A stretch of DNA of 64,000 bases from Dielma fastidiosa (GCF_000313565.1 NZ_HE578925.1:1-64000); one strand, 5' to 3'; shown: positions 44,579 to 54,497, numbered from the stretch's first letter. Program-made: numbers and translations. The notes: generated by a model not told the origin, from the letters alone.

Positions 44579-46294
44579 ATGATTAAACGATTTATACAAT
44601 ATTATAAGCCGCACAAACGGCTGTTTATTCTGGATATGATTGCAGCTTTTTTTATTTCCATCTGTGATTTATCCTATCCAATCATAACCAGAGGGATTCT
44701 GAATGATTACATACCTAATCAGCAGCTTCGCTCTGTTGTAGTAGCTGCTATATTGCTGCTTGCCATCTATTTACTGAAATGTCTGCTTGCTTATTTTGTA
44801 CAGTATTACGGACATTTAGTTGGTGTCTATATGCAGGCGGATATGCGGCGTGATGTATTTAATCATCTTCAAAAGCTGCCGTTTTCCTATTATGATGAAC
44901 ATGAAACCGGTACGATTATGTCACGGATGATCAATGATTTAATGGATATATCTGAGCTTGCGCATCATGGGCCTGAGAATCTGTTTATTTCATCAATTAT
45001 GATGATTGGTGCTTTTATTTATTTATGCACGATCAATGTGCAGCTGACGGTAATCATTTTTATCTTTATTCCGATTTTAATTTATTTTGCGATTAAAATG
45101 CGCGCTAAAATGACGGAAGCTTTTACGGAGGCGCGTGTTAAAATCGGTGAGGTAAACGCCAATCTGGAAAATTCAATTTCCGGTATCCGTGTTTCAAAGG
45201 CTTTTACCAACGCGGAATATGAAGAAGAAAAATTTCAGGCTGGTAATAATGCCTTTAAACGGGCCCGTGAAAAATCATATAAAGCGATGGCGCAATTTCA
45301 CAGCGGTACCGGCCTGATCGTCGATCTGCTGAATGTCGTAGTGATTTTGGCAGGCGGTATTTATACTTATTTTGGCGTGATTGAAGTTGCGGATTTTGTG
45401 GCGTATATGCTGTTTATCAATATGTTTGTTTCACCGATTCGCAAGCTGATTGATTTTGTGGAGCAGCTGCAGTCAGGTGCGACAGGGTTCAGCCGTTTCT
45501 GCGAGCTGATGGATCAGGAACCTGAACAGGAAAGCAAAGATGCCCGCAATCTTGAACATGTTGAAGGTCACATTCGTTTTGATAATGTAAACTTTACCTA
45601 TTCTGACGGCAAGGAAGTGCTTCATGATATTAATTTAGATATTCCGGCTGGCAAGACAGTCGCCCTCGTTGGTCCAAGCGGCGGCGGCAAAACTACGATC
45701 TGTCATTTAGTTCCGCGCTTTTATCAGCTTGAAACCGGCACAATCAGTATTGACGGCATCAATATTGAAAATATCTCGTATGAAAGCCTGCGTAAGAATA
45801 TCGGTATTGTTCAGCAGGATGTATTCTTGTTTACAGGTACTATCCGTGAAAATATCGCTTACGGCCGTCTTGATGCCAGTGAAGAGGAAATCATTCAAGC
45901 GGCTAAACGGGCAAATATTCATGACTATGTGATGCAGCTGGAACATGGCTATGATACCCAAATCGGTGAACGCGGTGTTAAACTGTCCGGCGGTCAGAAG
46001 CAGCGCTTGTCAATCGCCCGTGTATTTTTAAAGAATCCGGCTATTTTGATTCTTGATGAAGCTACCAGTGCTTTGGATAATGCGACAGAAATACTGATTC
46101 AGGATGCTTTGGATGAATTATGCAAGGGAAGAACGACTTTAGTTGTTGCCCATCGTCTGTCGACCATTAAAAATGCCGATGAAATTGTGGTAATAACCGA
46201 TCACGGCATTGAAGAGCGCGGCACTCATGAAGAATTGCTTGAGAATAATAAGCTATATACAATGCTTTATAATTCTCAGTTTAAAACAAATTAG
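44579..46294 (+). CDS. ABC exporter half-transporter (MsbA/LmrA type)
   Basis: A 571-residue fusion of a six-helix membrane domain (about 1-310) and an ATPase domain. The membrane part ends with coupling-helix-like AFTNAEYEEEKF. The ATPase has Walker A GPSGGGKTT, signature LSGGQKQR, Walker B ILILDEATSALD and the H-loop VVAHRLSTI. It acts as a homodimer and exports drugs, lipids or peptides; no partner gene is present, so the cargo is unknown. ATG 44579 follows AGGGGTG. Confidence 0.93.
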   Translation: MIKRFIQYYKPHKRLFILDMIAAFFISICDLSYPIITRGILNDYIPNQQLRSVVVAAILLLAIYLLKCLLAYFVQYYGHLVGVYMQADMRRDVFNHLQKLPFSYYDEHETGTIMSRMINDLMDISELAHHGPENLFISSIMMIGAFIYLCTINVQLTVIIFIFIPILIYFAIKMRAKMTEAFTEARVKIGEVNANLENSISGIRVSKAFTNAEYEEEKFQAGNNAFKRAREKSYKAMAQFHSGTGLIVDLLNVVVILAGGIYTYFGVIEVADFVAYMLFINMFVSPIRKLIDFVEQLQSGATGFSRFCELMDQEPEQESKDARNLEHVEGHIRFDNVNFTYSDGKEVLHDINLDIPAGKTVALVGPSGGGKTTICHLVPRFYQLETGTISIDGINIENISYESLRKNIGIVQQDVFLFTGTIRENIAYGRLDASEEEIIQAAKRANIHDYVMQLEHGYDTQIGERGVKLSGGQKQRLSIARVFLKNPAILILDEATSALDNATEILIQDALDELCKGRTTLVVAHRLSTIKNADEIVVITDHGIEERGTHEELLENNKLYTMLYNSQFKTN

Positions 46295-46363
46295 TGACAC
46301 TTTGTTCAGAGTTGTTGCAACTGTTCATAAATCGCTTATACTTAAAAGAAAGAGGTGTTATTT

Positions 46364-46774
46364 ATGAATGAAACAGAAGATCTGAGAAATTTATTGGCAA
46401 GAGCTAAAGAAGATGGTCAGGAATTTTATGTAAGCTCACTAGAAAATATGATTGAAGTTTTGATGGAAAAGGTAGACCGCCTGACTTTAGAAAATCAGGA
46501 ATTAAAGCGCGGTGAATTAGCTTTGGATGAATATCATCTGCGTTTCTTTGAAGAGGCTTATCTGCCTGATCCGGATAATTTTAGTGAAGAAAAGATTACG
46601 AGCTATTTATTAGTTCATGATGAACATTACCGGATTGCTTTTGAAGAGCTTCTGGTATACGGGTATTTAAGAAAACCGGCGAAAGACAGCTTGATAAGAC
46701 TTTATACAGTGCCGAATGAGAAGAAGATGAAGCTGTTGTCAGCCCTTAAGAAAAGACTGCCTAAAAGTGAATAA
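46364..46774 (+). CDS. Hypothetical coiled-coil protein
   Basis: A 136-residue soluble protein with an N-terminal coiled-coil (EDLRNLLARAKE to LTLENQELKRG, about 4-55) and an acidic helical C-terminus. Function unknown. I choose ATG 46364, six bases after AGAGGTG, over GTG 46355. A TTATAC-like -10 lies near 46336. Confidence 0.5.
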   Translation: MNETEDLRNLLARAKEDGQEFYVSSLENMIEVLMEKVDRLTLENQELKRGELALDEYHLRFFEEAYLPDPDNFSEEKITSYLLVHDEHYRIAFEELLVYGYLRKPAKDSLIRLYTVPNEKKMKLLSALKKRLPKSE

Positions 46775-46833
46775 AAGGGCTGTAAAATAAATTAGAATGA
46801 CGTATAATATTAACGGATAAAAAGGAGATATTT

Positions 46834-48216
46834 ATGGCAAAAATTAAGAATGCATGGGAAAAGTATGATGATGCCGCGATGCAGGCGTGCTTTTCTTTTA
46901 ATGAAGAGTATAAGAAGTTTATCAGCAGCTGCAAGAGCGAACGTGAATGTGTAAGCGAAAGTGTGCGGTTCGCAGAAGCAAAAGGCTATCGTGATTTGGA
47001 AGAGGTTATCAAGACTAACGGCAAGTTGTCAGCCGGGGATAAGGTTTATGCGATAAATATGGATAAGGCGCTGGCTTTATTCCACATTGGCAGTGAACCA
47101 TTAGAAGCGGGTATGAAAATTTTAGGCGCTCATATTGATTCACCGCGTATTGACCTGAAGCAAAATCCGGTATATGAAGATAATGAATTAGTTTTATTTG
47201 ATACGCATTATTATGGCGGTGTTAAGAAATACCAATGGGTAACGCTGCCTTTGGCAATGCATGGGGTCGTAGTGAAGAAAGACGGCACTAAAATCAATGT
47301 TGTCATCGGTGAGGATGATTGTGATCCAGTTGTTGGTATTTCTGATTTATTAGTTCACCTTTCAGCTGATCAGCTGCAGAAGACAGGTGCTAAGGTTGTA
47401 GAAGGCGAAGATTTGAACGTATTGGTTGGCAGTATTCCGGCGAAGGATGCGGAAAAGGAAAAATCAAAGGCGGCAATCCTGAATTTGCTGAAAGAGAAAT
47501 ATAATATCGAAGAAGAGGATTTTGTCTCTGCGGAGATTGAAGTAGTGCCAGCCGGCAAAGCAAGAGATTACGGCTTAGATCGCTCGATGGTTATGGGCTA
47601 TGGTCATGATGATCGGGTATGTGCCTATACATCTTTGATGGCTCAGCTGGAAATCGAGGAAACTGATCGGACTTGTGTTTGTCTCTTAGTGGATAAAGAG
47701 GAAGTCGGCAGCATTGGCGCAACGGGTATGCAGTCACGTTTCTTTGAAAATACGGTTGCGGAATTAATGAATTGCATGGAGGCTTATACAGAATTAAAGG
47801 TTCGCCGTGCATTGAAAAATTCAGTCATGCTTTCTTCAGATGTAAGTGCTGCTTATGACCCGAATTATCCAAGTGTTAACGAAATGAAGAATACTGCGTT
47901 CTTCGGTCATGGCTTATGCTTTAATAAATATACCGGTTCACGCGGGAAAGGCGGCTGTAATGATGCCAATCCGGAATTTATCGCTAAACTGCGTGATATT
48001 ATGGACAGCAATGAGGTAACCTTCCAAACTTCTGAGCTTGGCCGTGTGGATCAAGGCGGCGGCGGAACGATCGCTTATATTACTGCACAGTACAATATGG
48101 AAGTTATTGACAGCGGTATCGCGGTTCAGAACATGCATGCACCTTGGGAAGTTGTATCGAAGGCAGATGTTTATGAGGCCTATAAGGGTTATTTGGCATT
48201 CTTAAAAAACGCGTAA
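46834..48216 (+). CDS. M18 family aminopeptidase
   Basis: A 460-residue M18 (aspartyl aminopeptidase-like) two-zinc enzyme removing acidic N-terminal residues in the cytosol. Metal and catalytic sites are visible: GAHIDSPRIDLK (His), GYGHDDRV (Asp), LVDKEEVGSIG (Glu pair), LSSDVSAAYDPNY, and a C-terminal HAPWEVVSKAD (His). The length matches the long M18 group. AAAGGAG precedes ATG 46834. Confidence 0.93.
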   Translation: MAKIKNAWEKYDDAAMQACFSFNEEYKKFISSCKSERECVSESVRFAEAKGYRDLEEVIKTNGKLSAGDKVYAINMDKALALFHIGSEPLEAGMKILGAHIDSPRIDLKQNPVYEDNELVLFDTHYYGGVKKYQWVTLPLAMHGVVVKKDGTKINVVIGEDDCDPVVGISDLLVHLSADQLQKTGAKVVEGEDLNVLVGSIPAKDAEKEKSKAAILNLLKEKYNIEEEDFVSAEIEVVPAGKARDYGLDRSMVMGYGHDDRVCAYTSLMAQLEIEETDRTCVCLLVDKEEVGSIGATGMQSRFFENTVAELMNCMEAYTELKVRRALKNSVMLSSDVSAAYDPNYPSVNEMKNTAFFGHGLCFNKYTGSRGKGGCNDANPEFIAKLRDIMDSNEVTFQTSELGRVDQGGGGTIAYITAQYNMEVIDSGIAVQNMHAPWEVVSKADVYEAYKGYLAFLKNA

Positions 48217-48223
48217 TATAAAT

Positions 48224-48254
48224 AATGAGATGGCTGAAGCTGTCTCATTTTATT
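48224..48254 (+). terminator. Rho-independent terminator
   Basis: AATGAGA pairs with TCTCATT and is followed by a T-rich run after the M18 gene. Confidence 0.85.
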
Positions 48255-48308
48255 TGCAAAGCGCTATAATGAGAATTAAAATAAAAATAGTTAAAGGAGG
48301 ACAATCAG

Positions 48309-48641
48309 ATGGCATTTACAGTAAATATTTATTATACAGGTAAAAATGGGAGCGCAAGAAAATTTGCCCAGGCGATGATTGACAGCGGTATCGTAGAGGA
48401 TATTCGTGCGGAAAGCGGCAATCTGCGCTATGAATATTTCTTCCCAATGGAGGATGAGGAAACGGTGCTCTTAATTGACAGCTGGCAGGATCAGCATGCG
48501 CTTGATCTGCATCATGCTTCACCAATGATGGAACAGATTACGCAGTTAAGAGATAGATATGACCTGCATATGAAGGTAGAACGTTATATTTCAGATGCGA
48601 GTGGGGATGCTGCTTTGAATGATTCGTTCATCAGAGAATAA
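48309..48641 (+). CDS. Antibiotic biosynthesis monooxygenase (ABM) domain protein
   Basis: A 110-residue dimeric alpha/beta-barrel (ABM/YgiN-like) protein. It shows the strand AFTVNIYYTGKNG, the helix ARKFAQAMIDSG, YEYFFPMEDEETVLLIDSWQD and the HHASPMM segment. Proteins of this kind are quinol monooxygenases or stress-linked; the substrate is unknown. GGAGG precedes ATG 48309. Single-gene unit. Confidence 0.8.
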   Translation: MAFTVNIYYTGKNGSARKFAQAMIDSGIVEDIRAESGNLRYEYFFPMEDEETVLLIDSWQDQHALDLHHASPMMEQITQLRDRYDLHMKVERYISDASGDAALNDSFIRE

Positions 48642-48757
48642 AATGCTGACTGACATGAGGAGTGTATGGCATAAACAGCAGCCAGTTTAAGCTTGCCTTG
48701 ATATTGTTTATTTAAGCGGCTATGATAGAAGGTAATAAAAGCAAGGAGAGGGATATA

Positions 48758-49468
48758 GTGAAGGATTATAAACTAATGATTGTCGATGATGAAAGGGATA
48801 TACTGGATTTACTTGCAAGGGCATTAAATATCGAAGGTTTTAAAAATATCATAAAAATAGATAATGGTATCTCAGCAATCGCAAGCTGTTTGGAACAGCA
48901 GCCGGATATAATCATTTTGGATGTAATGCTGCCCGATATGGATGGCTATGAGGTTTGTAAACAAATCCGTCAATTTTCACATTGTCCCATTCTATTCCTT
49001 TCTTCTAAAAATGATGAGCTTGATAAAATATTAGGTTTAGCGGTAGGCGGTGATGATTATGTCACTAAACCATTCAGTCCCAAAGAAGTTGCATATCGTA
49101 TAAAAGCACAGCTGCGCCGTATGGGCTATACTGAAGAGGCATCAAAACCGCATTGGCTGCAAATAGGAAGCCTGATCATCGATGGCGAAGGGTGCCGGGT
49201 AACTAAAAATAATCAGCCTGTTGAATTAACGGCAAGAGAATTTGAAATCTTGTATTATTTGGCACAAAACAAAGGCCGTGTTATCAGCCGGGAACGATTA
49301 TATGAGGCAATCTGGAGTGAAGACAGTTTTGGCTGTGACAATACGATTATGGTGCATATCAGCCATTTGCGTGAAAAGATTGAAGATGATCCTAATGATC
49401 CCCAATACATTCTCACGATGAAGGGCTTAGGATATAAGCTGGTAGAACCCCATGAAAAAGCGAAGTAA
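48758..49468 (+). CDS. OmpR-family response regulator
   Basis: A 236-residue regulator. The receiver domain (about 1-115) has the acidic pocket IVDDE, phospho-acceptor Asp in IIILDVMLPDMDG (near residue 51) and Lys in DDYVTKPFS. The winged helix (about 135-232) ends with TIMVHISHLREKIEDDP. I choose GTG 48758, nine bases after AAGGAG; an in-frame ATG at 48722 has no site. It overlaps the kinase gene by 17 bases. Confidence 0.95.
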   Translation: MKDYKLMIVDDERDILDLLARALNIEGFKNIIKIDNGISAIASCLEQQPDIIILDVMLPDMDGYEVCKQIRQFSHCPILFLSSKNDELDKILGLAVGGDDYVTKPFSPKEVAYRIKAQLRRMGYTEEASKPHWLQIGSLIIDGEGCRVTKNNQPVELTAREFEILYYLAQNKGRVISRERLYEAIWSEDSFGCDNTIMVHISHLREKIEDDPNDPQYILTMKGLGYKLVEPHEKAK

Positions 49469-50864
49469 AAATATCGTATTAAGAATCAGTGCTGTCATAT
49501 CCATTCTTATTCTGCTGCTGACTGCTGCGCTCATGGGTATGGTTTATTATATTTTTTATATTCCAGAACCAGAAGGACTTAGTTTAGCATCATGGCCAAG
49601 TATTTTTACGGATAACTTTGCGGTATGGCTTGATTGTGAAGATGGAGAGCTTAATGTTGAGGCAAAAGGGCTGACCCGATTAGATGAATATGGGTTATGG
49701 ATTCAAATTGTTGATGAAGACGGCTATGAGGTGTTTTCACACAATAAGCCTGAAGATTATCCTAATGCCTACTCACCATCAGAACTGATTTTATTCACCA
49801 AAGATAATTATGATGAAAACTATACACTTTTTGTCAGCAGTTTTGAAGATAAGGGAAATCGTTGGAATTACATTATTGGCTTCCCCTATGCGATTGGAAA
49901 ATATATGCTTTATTACAATGGAGAAAATCTTGGCCGGCTTTCTCCCATCGTCAAGACAGCTATGCTGGCAGCTTTACTGGGGCTGATCTTTTTGGTTATT
50001 GCGGCATGTTTTTGGCTGTCACATCAGCTGTCGAAAATATCTGCTGGCATTAAACAGCTCTCATTGCGTACTTATGAGCCGATAAAAGAGAAGGGTACTT
50101 TTGGTGAGGTTTATAAGGCATTAAACAAAATGGATGATGAAATTAAGCATGCGGATCAGTTAGAGGCAGAGAGTGAACAAGCACGCAGAGAATGGATTGC
50201 CAATATCACTCATGATATGAAAACACCGCTGTCGCCGATTAAAGGGTATGCGGAAATATTATCTCAGGAAACGCTGAATGATGAAGCACTGATACAGGAA
50301 TATGCGTCAATTATTTTAAAGAATGTGAATCATACAGAAAAACTGATTAACGATTTGAAGCTGACCTATCAGTTAGAGTCAGGGGCTTTGCCATTTAACC
50401 CACAAGAAGTTTCTATCATTCACAGTTTGCGGGATTGTATTATTGATATAATCAATGATCCTCAATTCAGTGAAAATGATATAGAATTTGTCAGCAGTCA
50501 GCCGGAAATATACGCGCAAATTGATGAGGCATTGTTTCGCAGAGCGATACAGAACATAATTATTAATGCCTTTATGCACAATCCGCCTAAAACTAAGGTA
50601 GCAGTAACGGTTACCGAGAATGATTGTGAAAAAATAATGATATCTATCCGTGATAATGGCACCGGCATGGATGAGGAAGCATTAGCCAAGCTTTTCAGCC
50701 GTTATTACAGAGGAACGAATACTGAACAAAAGGCAGAAGGCAGCGGTTTAGGTTTAGCGATTGCTAAACAGATAATTCAACTGCACGGCGGTGAAATTAA
50801 TGTGATGAGTCAGCTTAATGAAGGGACAGAATTCATCCTCTTGATTCCCAAATTCACAGCTTAA
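49452..50864 (+). CDS. Membrane sensor histidine kinase
   Basis: A 470-residue kinase. TM1 (about 10-32) and TM2 (about 170-192) flank an extracytoplasmic sensor of about 135 acidic residues. A HAMP-like linker leads to the H-box WIANITHDMKTPLSPIKGY (phospho-His near residue 256), N-box NIIINAFMHNPP, DNGTGMDE and GSGLGLAIAK. Partner of the response regulator immediately upstream. The signal is unknown; the ABC transporter downstream is its likely target. Confidence 0.95.
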   Translation: MKKRSKNIVLRISAVISILILLLTAALMGMVYYIFYIPEPEGLSLASWPSIFTDNFAVWLDCEDGELNVEAKGLTRLDEYGLWIQIVDEDGYEVFSHNKPEDYPNAYSPSELILFTKDNYDENYTLFVSSFEDKGNRWNYIIGFPYAIGKYMLYYNGENLGRLSPIVKTAMLAALLGLIFLVIAACFWLSHQLSKISAGIKQLSLRTYEPIKEKGTFGEVYKALNKMDDEIKHADQLEAESEQARREWIANITHDMKTPLSPIKGYAEILSQETLNDEALIQEYASIILKNVNHTEKLINDLKLTYQLESGALPFNPQEVSIIHSLRDCIIDIINDPQFSENDIEFVSSQPEIYAQIDEALFRRAIQNIIINAFMHNPPKTKVAVTVTENDCEKIMISIRDNGTGMDEEALAKLFSRYYRGTNTEQKAEGSGLGLAIAKQIIQLHGGEINVMSQLNEGTEFILLIPKFTA

Positions 50865-50900
50865 GGTAAACTTAAGGAAGGTAAAAGGTTAATTTAAGAT
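50861..50900 (+). promoter_or_regulatory. Response-regulator-type promoter of the ABC transporter operon
   Basis: TTAAGG at 50861-50866 and 50872-50877 form direct repeats with 11-base period, typical for OmpR-family regulators. The second copy could act as -35; TAAGAT (50895-50900) follows at 17 bases. The predicted start near 50907 lies inside the kinase terminator hairpin. Confidence 0.6.
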
Positions 50901-50939
50901 AGGCAATTTATGCTATTAGCATAGGTTGCCTATTTTTTA
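50899..50939 (+). terminator. Terminator after the two-component genes
   Basis: ATAGGCAA (50899-50906) pairs with TTGCCTAT (50926-50933) with a TGC/GCA inner stem and a T6 tail. A transcript begun near 50907 would lack the 5' arm. Confidence 0.8.
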
Positions 50940-50959
50940 TACCAAGGGAGGTTTTTAAG

Positions 50960-51850
50960 ATGCAGCTTGAATTGCGGAATTTAACAAAACAATATGGAGC
51001 TAAATGTGCAGTTGATGATATTAATGTTGTTTTAAGACCCGGTGTATATGGCTTGCTTGGCGCTAATGGTGCAGGTAAGACAACACTGATGCGAATGATA
51101 TGTAATGTTTTGAAACCCTCAGCCGGCAGTATTTTATTAAATGGAAAGACGGCGGCAGAATTAGGAGAGAGCTATCATGCTCAATTGGGGTATATGCCGC
51201 AGGATTTTGGTTTTTATCCTGATTTTACCGGCCGGGAATTTATGTATTATATGGCAGCGGTGAAAGGGCTTAATGAAAAAGAAGCTAAACATCAAATAGA
51301 ACATCTTCTGCAAATGGTTAATCTGCAGGAAGCGGCAAATAAGAAAATTAAAACATACTCCGGCGGCATGAAGCAGCGATTGGGAATTGCTCAGGCTGAA
51401 TTGAATAATCCTGCTATCCTGATTTTAGATGAACCGACAGCCGGGCTTGATCCTAAAGAGCGTGTGCGTTTTCGCAATCTTATTGCCAATTTTGCTAATG
51501 AAAAAATTGTAATATTATCTACCCATATAGTTTCTGATGTTTCCTACATTGCTGATACCATTCTGATGATGAAAAACGGTAAATTTCTCTTGCAGGAGCC
51601 AATGAATACAATTACCAATTGCATGGAGGGTAAGGTGTGGGAGCTTTTAGCGGCTGAGCATGAAGTAACAGAATACAATGAATGTTTTTCAGTAGTTAAT
51701 CTTCATCATGAAAATGATACTGTACGTTTGCGGATCGTCAGTGACACGGCTCCCTCAGAAAAAGCTGTTAATGTGAAACCAAGTTTAGAAGATTTGTTCT
51801 TATATTACTTTGCGGAAGAAATGCAAAATGAAGGGAGCGGTGAATTATGA
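50960..51850 (+). CDS. ABC transporter ATP-binding protein
   Basis: A 296-residue ATPase with Walker A GANGAGKTT, Q-loop YMPQDFGFYPDFTG, signature YSGGMKQR, Walker B ILILDEPTAGLDP and H-loop STHIVSD. About 70 extra residues at the C-terminus follow the core. It works with the permease that overlaps its stop by four bases. GGGAGG precedes ATG 50960. Confidence 0.95.
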   Translation: MQLELRNLTKQYGAKCAVDDINVVLRPGVYGLLGANGAGKTTLMRMICNVLKPSAGSILLNGKTAAELGESYHAQLGYMPQDFGFYPDFTGREFMYYMAAVKGLNEKEAKHQIEHLLQMVNLQEAANKKIKTYSGGMKQRLGIAQAELNNPAILILDEPTAGLDPKERVRFRNLIANFANEKIVILSTHIVSDVSYIADTILMMKNGKFLLQEPMNTITNCMEGKVWELLAAEHEVTEYNECFSVVNLHHENDTVRLRIVSDTAPSEKAVNVKPSLEDLFLYYFAEEMQNEGSGEL

Positions 51851-53079
51851 AGACCCTAGTAAAATATGAATTTTTAAAAATCCTGCGCAAACCTTCTACA
51901 TTGATCGTGATGGTCGTCAGCGTGCTTTTGACAGCCTTCCTTTTCGGACTGCCAATATTGCAGTATCAAACTTATAATCAAGAGGGTGTACTGCGTGGCT
52001 TGGCGGGAATCGAGTATGAAAAAGCTCTTGCGTCTGAAAATACTGTTGTGCTGAATGATGAATTTGTGCAAGATGTTGTTCAGGAAGTAACTCAGCTTTT
52101 TGCTGATCCGGATAATGTTGGCTTTGACGGCACGGAAAAATTCTTAATCGGTAATGCTTATTGGCAGGATATCGCGCCCAAAGAAAAGCTGCTGCGCTTG
52201 ATTGCGACCAATTACGCCAAGCAAGGAGAATCTGCGGGATATAATCAATTACCTGAATTGAATTTAAGTGAAACAAGCTTCTATGCGGCAAGGGCAGAAA
52301 AGATTGATGCTTTGCTGAATGCTTCGTCCCGCAATCTCTCTGATGCGCAAAAGCAGTATTGGCAGAACTTAAATCAGCATGTTGCTGTGCCGTTTAATTA
52401 TGGATATTATGAAGGCTGGGAAGTAATCTTGACGAGCTTTGAACTTTTAATATTTGCCATCCTCTCAATTTGCATCGGAATCGCTCCTGTGTTTTCCAAT
52501 GAATATCAGATGGGAACCGATGCCCTCATCTTATCTGCAAAATATGGAAAAACAAAATGTGTCAGCGCTAAAATAATCGCCGCATTTCTATTTGCCATTA
52601 TAGCGTTTACTCTGCATATCATCGTTGCTTTTGGCTTGCCGCTTGCCTTTTTCGGATTCGATGGCTGGCAGCTGCCCTTGCAGATATTGGGTACAACCAT
52701 TCCCTATCCTTTCACCTTGCTGCAGATGTGTCTGATCAATACTGGTGTTCTTTATCTTGTATTGATAGCCATGGCTGGCTTAACATTACTGTTATCCGCT
52801 AAGCTGAAAACTCCTTATATGGTATTGGCTATATTAGTGCCTGTTTTATTTATTCCAATGTTTTTGACACCTACGGGAACTCAGGGAATATATAACCAGC
52901 TTTTATTTTTGCTGCCATACCGTGCGATGATGCCTGAATTTGGCAAATATATTTCATATCAGATTGGCGGCTTGGTATTCGATGTTCTTTCTGTAAGGAT
53001 GATAGTTTATCCGATTATAACAATTGTTTTTGTGATATCAGCATGCCATGCTTTCAAAAAGCATCAGGTTTCTGCTTAG
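51847..53079 (+). CDS. ABC-2 type permease
   Basis: A 410-residue membrane protein: TM1 near residues 18-38, then a large extracytoplasmic loop of about 150 residues, then a cluster of about five membrane segments (about 200-400). This layout is that of ABC-2 exporters, often for peptides or drugs. Cotranscribed with its ATPase. Together with the two-component system it looks like a sensing and detoxification module, though it is not the large-loop BceB type. Confidence 0.85.
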   Translation: MKTLVKYEFLKILRKPSTLIVMVVSVLLTAFLFGLPILQYQTYNQEGVLRGLAGIEYEKALASENTVVLNDEFVQDVVQEVTQLFADPDNVGFDGTEKFLIGNAYWQDIAPKEKLLRLIATNYAKQGESAGYNQLPELNLSETSFYAARAEKIDALLNASSRNLSDAQKQYWQNLNQHVAVPFNYGYYEGWEVILTSFELLIFAILSICIGIAPVFSNEYQMGTDALILSAKYGKTKCVSAKIIAAFLFAIIAFTLHIIVAFGLPLAFFGFDGWQLPLQILGTTIPYPFTLLQMCLINTGVLYLVLIAMAGLTLLLSAKLKTPYMVLAILVPVLFIPMFLTPTGTQGIYNQLLFLLPYRAMMPEFGKYISYQIGGLVFDVLSVRMIVYPIITIVFVISACHAFKKHQVSA

Positions 53080-53087
53080 AGGCTCTT

Positions 53088-53447
53088 ATGAAAAAGAAAA
53101 ACATAGTTGGCATGATTATCTTCATAAGTTTATTACTCGCTGCCATTTTTATGCTGATATCCACTAAAGCATCTGAGAAAACATTCGAAGCTGTTATTTT
53201 AAATACTGTTATACAAAGTGATGGGGAAGTACGGCTGATTGTGGAGCGAACAACGCAAATATATGCTGATCCTAATAATTCACTCGCAATCAGCAGTGAA
53301 ACATCATTAGTTGACGAAAAGGGTAATAGGGCAGAGATTGCTGCACTTCAAAGCGGCACTCATGTGAAAGTGAGACTGAAGGATGCATTCATTGAAGAAA
53401 CGCCATTTTATTATCCAACCGTATATGAAATAAGAATCATTAAATAA
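53088..53447 (+). CDS. Small membrane-anchored protein, accessory to the ABC transporter
   Basis: A 119-residue protein with one N-terminal membrane helix (about 6-24) and an outside beta-rich domain (FEAVILNTVIQSDGEVRLIV ... VKVRLKDAFIEETP) that resembles an OB-like or DUF3221-type fold. It follows the permease by eight bases and ends in the operon terminator, suggesting an accessory or immunity role. ATG 53088 follows AGAGG; an in-frame ATG at 53043 lies inside the permease gene. Confidence 0.6.
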   Translation: MKKKNIVGMIIFISLLLAAIFMLISTKASEKTFEAVILNTVIQSDGEVRLIVERTTQIYADPNNSLAISSETSLVDEKGNRAEIAALQSGTHVKVRLKDAFIEETPFYYPTVYEIRIIK

Positions 53448-53452
53448 ACAAG

Positions 53453-53486
53453 AAAAAACGATATAGCTGGACTATATCGCTTTTAT
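53453..53486. terminator. Bidirectional terminator
   Basis: CGATATAG pairs with CTATATCG with A and T tracts at either end, between converging operon and degV-type gene. Confidence 0.88.
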
Positions 53487-53499
53487 ATCTATAAGTTAA

Positions 53500-54336
53500 T
53501 TAGCATTGAATGGCCTGAATGGCGATGCACTGAGGACCTCCCTGGGTAATAAAAGCAGGTGTCAGTTCAAATAATTCAATTCTGATATCTGGAAATGCAG
53601 TTTTTATTTTTGTGAGAATGCCTTCTGCCTGCTCTTTCGCATAGGCATGTGATACACCGATAGAATAAGAGGAATCAATGCCGCGGCGGCGCATATCTTC
53701 AAGAATCATATCGACAGCTTTACCCATGGTACGGGCCAATGCGAATTTTTCAAGACGGCAGCCATCTTCAGTCTGCATCATCACAGGTTTCAGTTTTAAA
53801 ACACCGCCAATTGTTGCAGCTAACGGTGTTAAACGGCCGCCGCGTTTTAAAAAGCTAAAATCCTGAGGTATTAAAAATGAGAAAGCAGAATCAGCCATAC
53901 GCTGAATCTCAAAGAGTATTTCATTTGTATTTTTACCTTCAGCAACTAATTCCATGACTTTATCTACCATGAAACGCTGCGGTGCGCAAAGCGTTTTTGA
54001 ATTAATGACATGTATATTTTCTTTTGAAGCCGCACTATCTTTAGCACTTAACGCTGATTGATAAGTACCGGAAAGACCATCTGCCATACAGATATGAATG
54101 ATTTCATCATTCTGACATTCATCATAGGCTTCCATAAGCATACCAATCGGCGGCTGAGAAGAAGAAGGAATACTTCCTTTTAATACTTGCTCATAAAAGG
54201 TTGGGGTGTCAATATCAACAAATTCCTGATAAGTTTGGTTATTGATTGAAACACTTAATGGGAATACCTTAAAGCCTTTTTCAGCGCCTTCCTGAGGCGT
54301 ATACATGGTTGATGTATCGGTAAAAATTTTATTCAT
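53500..54336 (-). CDS. DegV family fatty-acid-binding protein
   Basis: A 278-residue DegV protein, which binds fatty acids for FakA-type kinases. It starts with IFTDTSTMYTP and has SSQPPIGMLMEAY, DGLSGTYQSA and FLKRGGRLTPLAATIGGVLKLKPVM, the lipid-binding region. ATG 54336 follows AGTGAGAG; ten upstream codons lack a site. FakA is not in the window. Confidence 0.93.
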   Translation of the reverse strand: MNKIFTDTSTMYTPQEGAEKGFKVFPLSVSINNQTYQEFVDIDTPTFYEQVLKGSIPSSSQPPIGMLMEAYDECQNDEIIHICMADGLSGTYQSALSAKDSAASKENIHVINSKTLCAPQRFMVDKVMELVAEGKNTNEILFEIQRMADSAFSFLIPQDFSFLKRGGRLTPLAATIGGVLKLKPVMMQTEDGCRLEKFALARTMGKAVDMILEDMRRRGIDSSYSIGVSHAYAKEQAEGILTKIKTAFPDIRIELFELTPAFITQGGPQCIAIQAIQC

Positions 54337-54497
54337 GATTCTCTCACTTTCTATTATATTTCTCATATGAAATCTGATGTAAAGTAGTATTGAATACTAC
54401 TTTATGTAATTAATCATATCATAAAATAAGGTTTTTACAACCTTAAACTTGCAAATTTCTATAAATAAAGTACAATATGAATGAAATGAGGTTTTTT

